Shown here: piece after piece, positions 34,774-40,299 of the stretch
Position numbering within the stretch: position 1 is the first letter of the stretch
How the letters are laid out: each line of letters starts with the position of its first letter
Assembly: GCF_036858155.1 (NCBI RefSeq)
Contig: NZ_JAAEJX010000012.1
Span: forward strand, 1-40,299
Origin: Liberibacter brunswickensis
GTDB taxonomy: Bacteria > Pseudomonadota > Alphaproteobacteria > Rhizobiales > Rhizobiaceae
Reading direction: 5' to 3'
Length of the DNA: 40,299 bases
Made by a program: the position numbers and the translations under genes
The notes under the pieces: model-generated
What the model saw: the letters and a program-made list of their open reading frames with translations, nothing else
Told to the model about the DNA's origin: nothing
Databases searched by the model: none

Positions 34774-35325
34774 TTTTTCCTTTGAATAACTTAAAAAATT
34801 ATTATTTTATAAATTGATGTTAAATATTTTATTATCGTTTTATATATCATATCTTTTTCATTATCTTCTATTATGGTGATATAATCATAGCAACGTATTC
34901 TATAATATTTATTAGAAATTCACATCATTTTTTATATTTAATTCAATTATATGTTTACAAAGATCAATTTGGTCAAGATTCTGATTTTTATCTGATGTAA
35001 TTAAAATTTGTTTTTTTATACATATATTTTTATTTTATTTTACAAGAAATAGCAAAACATAATTTATTTTTTACTGACTCGCGGACTGACTGATAATATA
35101 TTTGTTTATAATCATGTCAACTATTTATTTTTTTGATTGAAAAAAATTATTATCCTTCGGATATCATTTCAGTCAAAATATACGTAGTTTCTGTAAAATA
35201 ATATTCAATGTAAAGTATAAATTTATACTTATATTACAAATGTAATTATCATAAGTTTTGATTAAATGAAAATAAAAAAGATGTATTGTGATTCTTCAGC
35301 AATCTTCTCAGAAAAGAGGAATTAA
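34774..35325. other. divergent gene-free region between the rpe gene pair and ETF-QO
   Basis: These 552 bases are very AT-rich. A minus-strand stretch at about 34920-35050 reads KKQILITSDKNQNLDQIDLC then KHIIELNIKNDVNF and stop. It has no start or ribosome site and may be a gene remnant. A good minus-strand promoter lies at 35093-35120, and AAGAGGAA serves the ETF-QO start on the plus strand. No repeats of the phage block occur here. Confidence 0.4.
35093..35120 (-). promoter_or_regulatory. sigma70-type promoter toward rpe
   Basis: On the minus strand TTGACA (35120-35115) is followed after 16 bases by TATTAT (35098-35093), a near-consensus pair. Transcription would run through a leader of about 310 bases to the small membrane protein and rpe. 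Just downstream, CAGTCAGTCCGCGAGTCAGT contains a repeated AGTCAGT. Confidence 0.5.
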
Positions 35326-36993
35326 ATGAATAACTTTGATGATATTCCTAATGATATAGATGTTTTGGAGTATGACGTTGTTATTATAGGAGCTGGTCCA
35401 GCAGGATTATCATCAGCGATTCGGTGCAAACAAATCAATCCTCATTTGTCTGTGGTTATTTTAGAAAAGTCATCAGAAGTTGGATCTCACATTCTTTCAG
35501 GTGCAATTATTGATCCCATTGGAATAGACAGTCTATTACCAGGTTGGCGTGAAGAAAAGATACATCCTTTTACCACTGTTGTAAAAAAAGATATTTATTG
35601 GTTTTTAAATTCTTGGAGATCAATACAGATACCAGATTTTTGTTTTCCAGATTTTATGAGCAATAAGGGAAATTATGTTGTTTCTTTGAGTAGGGTATGT
35701 AGCTGGTTGAAGAATAAGGCTGAAGAACTCGGTGTAGAAATATATTGTGGTTTTACTGCTACTGGTTTTTTTTATGGAAAAAAAGAAGAAGTTCGTGGTG
35801 TTTTTACAGGTGAAAAGGGTAAAAATTATGATGGAACATTAGGGAAAAAATATATTTCTCCTATGTTATTGTTAAGTAAATATGTCTTAATAGGAGAAGG
35901 AGCATGTGGTTATCTAACTAAAAAGATAATAGAACGTTATTCCTTGATGGATGGACGTCAACCACAAAAATTTGGTCTTGGTGTTAAGGAATTATGGAAA
36001 ATAAAACCTCAACATTATACTAAAGGTCTTGTTATTCATAGCATTGGTTGGCCACTTGATAAGAGTAATTCTGGAGGTGGATTTATTTATCATTTTGATA
36101 ATAATCTAGTATCGGTGGGTTTTGTTGTACATCTTGATTATCGCAATCCTTGGATATCAGTTTATGAGGAATTACAGCGTTTTAAAACACATCCAAATAT
36201 TAGAGTAATGTTTGAAGAAGGAGAACGTTTGGAATATGGAGCACGTGTTATCAGTGAAGGAGGATGGCAATCTGTTCCAAAACTTTCTTTTCCAGGAGGA
36301 AGTTTAATTGGTTGTGCAGCAGGTTTTGTTAATCTTATTCGCATTAAAGGATCTCATAATGCAATTCTTTCTGGAATTTTAGCAGCAGAAAAAATTGTTG
36401 ATCGCTTGTCTTTTGGTTGTAAAAATGATGATCCCATAGAAATTGAAGACTCTTGGCGTAGAACGTATATTGGTAAAGATTTATGGATTGTAAGAAATAT
36501 TAAACCATTTTTATCACGTTTTGGGATGATAATAGGATTTTCTTTGGGATTGATAGATATATGGATTCAAAAAATTTTAGGTTTTTCTTTTTTTGGTACG
36601 TTGAAACATCATAGAATGGATTATTCTTCTTTAGAATCTTCTTCCAAATATAAGAAGATTGATTATCCTAAACCTGATGGAAAATTGACTTTTGATATTA
36701 TGTCTTCTCTTTTTTTAGCAAAGATAAAATATGTAAAAGAACAACCTATACATCTCTTTATAAAAGATAAAAATTTGCAAAAAAAATCAGAATTAAAAAT
36801 ATACTCTGGACCTTCTATGCGATATTGTCCAGCTAAGGTATATGAATGGCAAGAAAACAATGGTGAAAATAATTATATCATACATTCACATAATTGCATT
36901 CACTGTAAAGCATGTGTTATCAAAGATCCCAATCAGAATATTGAATGGAATCCTCCTCAAGGTGGCGATGGTCCATTTTATTTAGATATGTGA
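35326..36993 (+). CDS. electron transfer flavoprotein-ubiquinone oxidoreductase
   Basis: This membrane-associated flavo-iron-sulfur enzyme passes electrons from ETF to ubiquinone, linking fatty- and amino-acid oxidation to respiration. The 555-residue product has the FAD dinucleotide fold VVIIGAGPAGLSSAIR at 18-33, LEKSSEVGSHILSGAII, GEGACGYLTKKI, and SFPGGSLIGCAAGFVN. The C-terminal [4Fe-4S] domain has Cys501 in RYCPAKVYEW and Cys524, 527 and 530 in NCIHCKACVIKDPNQNIEW. All four cluster cysteines are present. AGAGGAA precedes the ATG. No etfA or etfB lies in the window. It is commonly called etfD or ETF-QO; I give no symbol. Confidence 0.95.
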   Translation: MNNFDDIPNDIDVLEYDVVIIGAGPAGLSSAIRCKQINPHLSVVILEKSSEVGSHILSGAIIDPIGIDSLLPGWREEKIHPFTTVVKKDIYWFLNSWRSIQIPDFCFPDFMSNKGNYVVSLSRVCSWLKNKAEELGVEIYCGFTATGFFYGKKEEVRGVFTGEKGKNYDGTLGKKYISPMLLLSKYVLIGEGACGYLTKKIIERYSLMDGRQPQKFGLGVKELWKIKPQHYTKGLVIHSIGWPLDKSNSGGGFIYHFDNNLVSVGFVVHLDYRNPWISVYEELQRFKTHPNIRVMFEEGERLEYGARVISEGGWQSVPKLSFPGGSLIGCAAGFVNLIRIKGSHNAILSGILAAEKIVDRLSFGCKNDDPIEIEDSWRRTYIGKDLWIVRNIKPFLSRFGMIIGFSLGLIDIWIQKILGFSFFGTLKHHRMDYSSLESSSKYKKIDYPKPDGKLTFDIMSSLFLAKIKYVKEQPIHLFIKDKNLQKKSELKIYSGPSMRYCPAKVYEWQENNGENNYIIHSHNCIHCKACVIKDPNQNIEWNPPQGGDGPFYLDM

Positions 36994-37012
36994 TTTATAT
37001 TTTGTTTTAACT

Positions 37013-37045
37013 TTTTATTGATTAATAAAAGTATTATCAATAAAA
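37013..37045 (+). terminator. 10-bp hairpin after the ETF-QO gene
   Basis: TTTTATTGAT and ATCAATAAAA form a perfect 10-bp inverted repeat with a 13-base loop, 20 bases after the stop. The stem is A/T-rich and no clean T run follows, so termination would be weak. Confidence 0.35.
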
Positions 37046-37133
37046 TATCACGATATTCTTTATTTGTTTTGTAATTATTTTTTTACTATGATTCAATTAC
37101 TGTAGTTTGTAATTTATGTATTGTATAAATTAA

Positions 37134-37163
37134 TTGACAAATAATTGTTTTTTGCAATATACC
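37134..37163 (+). promoter_or_regulatory. promoter for dut, predicted leaderless start
   Basis: TTGACA at 37134-37139 is followed after 18 bases by TATACC at 37158-37163 (or ATATAC after 17). A start site 7-8 bases beyond would fall on or next to the A of the dut ATG at 37171. No Shine-Dalgarno precedes that ATG, which agrees with a leaderless message. Confidence 0.5.
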
Positions 37164-37170
37164 AGTTGCT

Positions 37171-37635
37171 ATGAATTCTATTAACATACCTTTTTTTCGT
37201 TTTGCACATGCGCATGATATTCCTCTTCCACAATATAAGACGAGCGGATCTTCAGGCATGGATTTGTTTGCTGCTTTGCCAAAAGATGAGCCAGTTCAGT
37301 TATCTCCAGGGATGCGTTTTTTATTCCCATCAGGATATGCTATTTCAATACCACCTGGTTATGAGGGACAAATAAGACCCCGTTCTGGATTAGCATTGAA
37401 TCATGGTATTTCATGTTTGAATTCTCCTGGAACAATAGACAGTGATTATTTAGGTGAGATTAAGATATTATTGATTAATCTTGGTCAAGAGAATTTTTTA
37501 ATTACTAGAGGCATGCGCATTGCTCAATTAGTTGTAGCAAATTATACGCTTATACATCCTGAGCTTGTATTAGAATTCCCAATGAAAGCAAACGAAAGAA
37601 ATAACCAAGGCTTCGGTTCGACAGGACTCTATTGA
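37171..37635 (+). CDS. dut: deoxyuridine 5'-triphosphate nucleotidohydrolase
   Basis: It hydrolyses dUTP to dUMP and pyrophosphate, keeping uracil out of DNA and feeding dTMP synthesis. The 154-residue trimeric dUTPase shows all five motifs: SGSSGMDLFAA (25-35), RPRSGLALNHG (69-79), GTIDSDYLGEIKILLINLG (87-105), RGMRIAQLVVA (113-123) and RNNQGFGSTGLY at the end. The catalytic Asp is in motif 3 and the Gly-rich flap is complete. A promoter ends just before the ATG, so the message is probably leaderless. It is the last intact gene before the right-hand accessory region. Confidence 0.97.
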   Translation: MNSINIPFFRFAHAHDIPLPQYKTSGSSGMDLFAALPKDEPVQLSPGMRFLFPSGYAISIPPGYEGQIRPRSGLALNHGISCLNSPGTIDSDYLGEIKILLINLGQENFLITRGMRIAQLVVANYTLIHPELVLEFPMKANERNNQGFGSTGLY

Positions 37636-37720
37636 AAATAATTTTGATATCTTTAAAATCATATTATAATATAAATTATAATTAATCTTGTTATATTTTT
37701 CTTTATAGTCCTTCAGTCAA

Positions 37721-37891
37721 CGTTAAGTCCTTGATATTATAGTATTTTTATTTTTCCGCACTTTTTTATTGTTTTCGGAGTTAATTGAGGCAGAAATCAC
37801 TTTAGAAGCATGGATTACTAAACGCATTCTATCAGCTATAACATTTATCTTTTGTTCTGTGCTACCGATTTCCACCCAAATACAGCCATAA
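37721..37891 (+). pseudogene. phage-like gene remnant R2, copy B
   Basis: The sequence begins CGTTAAGTCCTTGATATTAT, identical over these 20 bases to 40204-40223, and continues with a frame reading LFSELIEAEITLEAWITKRI and then LSAITFIFCSVLPISTQIQP and stop. The ELIEAEITLE core recurs at 2040-2156 and at the window end. The following sequence runs into R3a, so R2-R3a-R3b may once have been one gene cluster. Confidence 0.55.
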
Positions 37892-38008
37892 GATCATTGT
37901 CATTATTTCATTTTCTTCTCTACTAAAAAATAGACGAAGTTCTACGAACTCCATGGTAAGATTTATCAATGCTATCTTTTCTTACTTTTAATACAAACCG
38001 AATCTCTA

Positions 38009-38175
38009 TTGGCAAAAAACGTATTTTTCCCTGTTATGTTAGTTTTAAGAAGATCCATGAGATATCATATAATCACAAAGTTACGATCGTTCCTACTTTT
38101 TGGGCTGAAAGAGATTAGATATTATGGTAGTCATCTCTACAAGTATCAGAACATCTTAATCCCGTAAGCAACATA
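38009..38175 (+). pseudogene. phage-like gene remnant R3a, copy 2
   Basis: One frame reads GKKRIFPCYVSFKKIHEISY then NHKVTIVPTFWAERD and stop, then EHLNPVSNI-like text in another frame. It aligns with 20285-20455 (NLKDIHEII, NVTIVPIFWI). Stops and shifts make it non-coding now. Confidence 0.5.
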
Positions 38176-38235
38176 AATTCAAAAGTCAATCTGGGGTTGT
38201 GGGGTATGGTTCTCTAGTTTTTCAATAAATACGGA

Positions 38236-38619
38236 ATTCCTGCATATCTTCAATTATCCAAGATTTGAATTCTTAAGTTTTATACCTTGGATTTTCTATT
38301 CCGATACAATGGTTAATCTCAATATATTCTTGTTTACATGCCCATTAAAAGTACGCATGGCAGTAGGGAACTGATTGTCACTTCCTGGAGTTGATTTAAG
38401 ATCTTCTATTTCTAATATAATACTTGGATGTGATTTTCTTATACTCAAAATATCCTCCTTTTTTAGTAATTTGCGAAAAGTATAGATCCAAATCCTTCTT
38501 AGAATTAATAGATAAACTCGCCTAATAGTAACTTTTATGATACTTATATACTTTGATATAAATTCCATTTCATTTGCAATAGCCATGAAATTAACATTGT
38601 TGCAACAACTATTTTGCAA
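38236..38619 (-). pseudogene. phage-like gene remnant R3b, copy 2 (open for 107 codons)
   Basis: A minus-strand frame from 38619 reads MAIANEMEFISKYISIIKVT near its start and later KKEDILSIRKSHPSIILEIE and DLKSTPGSDNQFPTAMR. It ends IVSE at 38296. Part of it matches the decayed copy at 20505-20740, which shows the reading was once protein. Sequence similarity to copy 1 continues past the stop to 38236, so the frame is probably truncated. No ribosome site is clear. The family is unknown to me. Confidence 0.45.
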
Positions 38620-38818
38620 TACTCATTGAAGTAACTAATTTTACGTGCATTAGCGAGATTTATTTATCGCCAATCCAAGAAGCATAAACAAGTTTCATAA
38701 CTACCTATAATAGTATTGCAACATTAGATTGCTGTTGTATGTATTATTCACTAATTAAAACACGTTCATACTATTCTTAAACGATCTTTTCTAGATCATC
38801 TGTAAATTAGTTTTCTAA

Positions 38819-38870
38819 CTTCCTCTCGAGTAAAAAAACTACGAGAGGAAGAGATTTGAGGAAGTTTTTT
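38819..38870 (+). terminator. strong hairpin with two competing 3' arms and a T6 run
   Basis: CTTCCTCTCG (38819-38828) pairs perfectly over 10 bp with CGAGAGGAAG (38842-38851). A second possible arm, GAGGAAG (38858-38864), pairs with CTTCCTC of the same left arm and is followed directly by TTTTTT (38865-38870). Either it is a plain terminator with a trailing T run, or two alternative folds compete as in an attenuator. Confidence 0.5.
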
Positions 38871-38894
38871 CACTTAATTTATCTTAAGTAAGGA

Positions 38895-39168
38895 TTACGT
38901 ATCATTGCTTCCACTTAGATTTTGAGGTATTTTTTCACATTGAGGTCCTTTATCTCCTTGAACATTCTTTTTATTCCTTGTTTACCGTCAGGACCTAGCC
39001 GTCCTTGAAGGCCTTCTTTTTTAGTCTTAGCTCCCCAACTTCATTTAAAGTTTTTTTAGCTATTGAAAGATTCTCTTTTGATTTTTCCGATTCAAATATA
39101 TCACATCCACTCACTATAGTTGCTGATGATAACAAAGAAACCAACGCTATCTTTTTCTTTACATTCAT
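38895..39168 (-). pseudogene. collagen-like lipoprotein, two frameshifts
   Basis: The ATG at 39168, with GAGG about 10 bases upstream, encodes MNVKKKIALVSLLSSATIVS and then GCD, a clean lipoprotein signal with lipobox VSGC. A polar helix (ESEKSKENLSIAKKTLNEV) follows. The frame then ends, but the next frame reads EGLQGRLGPDGKQG, five glycines at every third position. After another shift NVQGDKGPQCEKIPQNLSGS follows, with further Gly-x-y triplets, to a stop at 38895. Collagen-like repeats occur in bacterial surface proteins and phage fibres. Two small indels break it. Two tandem operator-like palindromes stand just upstream. Confidence 0.65.
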
Positions 39169-39191
39169 AACTCATTGCCTCTACTTTTGAT

Positions 39192-39226
39192 GTTACTTTT
39201 GCAACTTATTATGTTGCTTTTGCAAC
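39192..39226. promoter_or_regulatory. tandem operator-like palindromes upstream of the collagen-like lipoprotein
   Basis: GTTACTTTTGCAAC (39192-39205) and GTTGCTTTTGCAAC (39213-39226) are two copies of a 5-4-5 inverted repeat; the second is perfect and the first has one mismatch. They start exactly 21 bases apart, two helical turns, so both face the same side of the DNA. They lie 24-58 bases upstream of the ATG at 39168 on the minus strand, with CATAATAA between them as a possible -10. Confidence 0.55.
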
Positions 39227-39374
39227 CTAAAATTACTATTTGATAATTCATCAACTACTTTTAGTCAAGATATTACATTGCATTGACTACTAATAAGGAC
39301 TTCAATATATTTGTTTGTGTCAGATTGTTGATAGCTTTATTGATTACCTTAAAATAGTATGTTCTCATCATAAA

Positions 39375-39462
39375 TATGTGCGAGTTACAATAGAAAAAAT
39401 ACTGTAGAATCAATACCATCTTAAAATATAATAGGGGTATCATCAGTATTTTATTTTACGTT
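39375..39462 (+). repeat. dispersed repeat R1, copy C
   Basis: The sequence begins ATGTGCGAGTTACAATAGAA, passes CTGTAGAATCAATACCA and TCTTAAAATA, and ends TATTTTATTTTACGTT. It is the same family as 1886-1976 and 2238-2334, in the same orientation. It lies 80 bases before the comM fragment, which is flanked on its other side by an R2 copy. Confidence 0.55.
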
Positions 39463-39542
39463 GGAATATCCATTATTATTCATAATTAAATGTATATAGG
39501 GGAAAAATATTCTAGGAATAGTTTAAATTAATAATAGGTATT

Positions 39543-40199
39543 CTATCGATTCGATATCGAGAATTGGTTAGATTGACGATAAGCAATTGCTTCTGCAATA
39601 TGTGGTTTTTGAATTTCTTCTGATGAATCTAGATCTGCGATTGTGCGAGCTATTTTAAGTATTTTATGGTATCCTCGTGCTGAAAATGTCATTTTTTCAG
39701 CATACTGATTTAGAATAAGGCTGCTTTCTTTATTAAGATATGCTATTTTTTCTATAAGGACAGAAGAACAATCCGCATTATTTTCTAATGAAGATCCCAT
39801 TTTTTCTAGCCTATTTTTTTGTTTCTTTCTTGCTAAAAGAACGTGGGCAGCTATATCTTCACTTGATTCAGATTTATTTACTGTAAAAAGATCGGATACT
39901 GGTACTGCTGGTACTGCTATACGTATATCTATTTTATCCATTAAAGGAGCAGAAATACGAGATTGATACTCTATTGCACACTTTGGACCTTTAATACAAA
40001 CATCTTCATATTTATTAGAAATTCCACATCGACAAGGATTCATAGCAGCTATTAATTGGATGCGAGAAGGATAACTTATCTTACGATTTGCTCTAGCAAT
40101 AACGCATTCTCCGGTTTCTATAGGTTGACGCAGAGCATTAAGTGTATGGGGTGAAAATTCAGGAAATTCATCTAAAAATAATACTCCATTATATTTGGT
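39543..40199 (-). pseudogene. comM: ComM/Mg-chelatase-like AAA+ ATPase, C-terminal fragment only
   Basis: The fragment begins in mid-protein with KYNGVLFLDEFPEFSPHTLN (Walker B) and continues LRQPIETGECVIARANRKIS, IQLIAAMNPCRCG, CIKGPKCAIEYQSRISAPLM, DKIDIRIAVPAV and FSARGYHKILKIARTIADL. It ends at 39543. This is the C-terminal half of ComM/YifB, a helicase-like AAA+ protein that in competent bacteria aids branch migration during integration of taken-up DNA. Immediately upstream the frame meets a stop (40200-40202) and the R2 repeat begins at 40204. The N-terminal Lon-like domain and Walker A are absent from the window. It is thus truncated, and translation from an internal ATG (40043) is unlikely to be useful. 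Confidence 0.85.
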
Positions 40200-40203
40200 T
40201 TAT

Positions 40204-40299
40204 CGTTAAGTCCTTGATATTATGGCTTTTTCAATTATTCTCCGCACATTGTTTTGTTGGGTTCGGGATTAATTGAAGCAGAAATAACCTTAGAAGCAT
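40204..40299 (+). pseudogene. phage-like gene remnant R2, copy C, cut by the window edge
   Basis: The sequence starts CGTTAAGTCCTTGATATTAT, as at 37721, and one frame reads IVLLGSGLIEAEITLEA up to the last base. Similarity to copy B persists to the window end. Its left edge is the break point of the comM fragment, so the element inserted there or recombined into comM. Confidence 0.55.

Noticed and set aside
34920..35050. Minus-strand stretch KKQILITSDKNQNLDQIDLC as a gene
   Set aside because: No start codon or ribosome site; kept only as a possible remnant in the region note.
38597..38608. TTGTTGCAACAA palindrome as a third operator
   Set aside because: Only partly matches the GTTGCTTTTGCAAC dyad and lies inside a decayed coding remnant.
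39005..39190. Plus-strand frame of 61 codons
   Set aside because: It is the complement of the collagen-like lipoprotein pseudogene, which has the signal peptide and ribosome site.
1..40299. CRISPR array, rRNA operon or insertion sequence with terminal inverted repeats
   Set aside because: No regularly spaced repeats, no rRNA-like conserved stretches and no transposase reading were seen.

Overview
The window is very AT-rich, roughly two thirds or more A+T by eye. It carries a core gene set whose order resembles the Rhizobiales: uvrA divergent from ssb-gyrA; coaD...queA-tgt; purB-purC-purS-purQ-purL-bolA-grxD; rpsD beside murI and trmJ. Together with small intergenic decay products and many broken phage-like genes, this points to a host-restricted alphaproteobacterium with a reduced genome, most like Candidatus Liberibacter. 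I infer the genus from gene content; the species cannot be fixed by reading alone.

Layout. 1-2334 is accessory and decayed: a guanylate-kinase-like fragment, a frameshifted OLD-family ATPase/TOPRIM nuclease, a frameshifted phage/GTA-type 3TM holin, a lipoprotein broken in its signal peptide, and repeats. 2335-17975 is mostly intact housekeeping: icd, a PAS sensor histidine kinase, trmJ, murI, rpsD, glsA, a glutamine synthetase homologue that has lost most catalytic metal ligands, uvrA, ssb and gyrA. 17976-21258 alternates coaD with wreckage: two decayed XRE repressor modules before it and a phage block after it. 21259-24590 holds queA, tgt, lipB and tRNA-Leu(GAG). 24978-27600 holds an exported protein of unknown function, a broken mini-lipoprotein, a Bcr/CflA-type exporter and grxD. 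27632-34773 is a minus-strand run with bolA, purL, purQ, purS, purC, purB, rpe and a small membrane protein gene overlapping rpe. 35326-37635 holds ETF-ubiquinone oxidoreductase and dut. 37636-40299 is again accessory: a second copy of the phage block, a collagen-like lipoprotein pseudogene behind two tandem operator-like palindromes, and a comM fragment cut off exactly where a phage repeat begins.

How the genes fit together. The core genes serve de novo purine synthesis (purB/C/S/Q/L), DNA repair and replication (uvrA, ssb, gyrA, dut), cofactor and tRNA modification (coaD, lipB, queA, tgt, trmJ), wall precursor supply (murI), Fe-S handling (bolA, grxD), and glutamate/TCA and respiratory metabolism (glsA, icd, ETF-QO). 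The unusual content is the repeated decay of one phage-like cassette at several loci, and small lipoprotein genes that lose frame within or shortly after the signal peptide. Most intact genes use ordinary Shine-Dalgarno sites. Several have GTG or TTG starts (icd, murI, glsA, gyrA, tgt, the MFS exporter, rpe), and dut looks leaderless.
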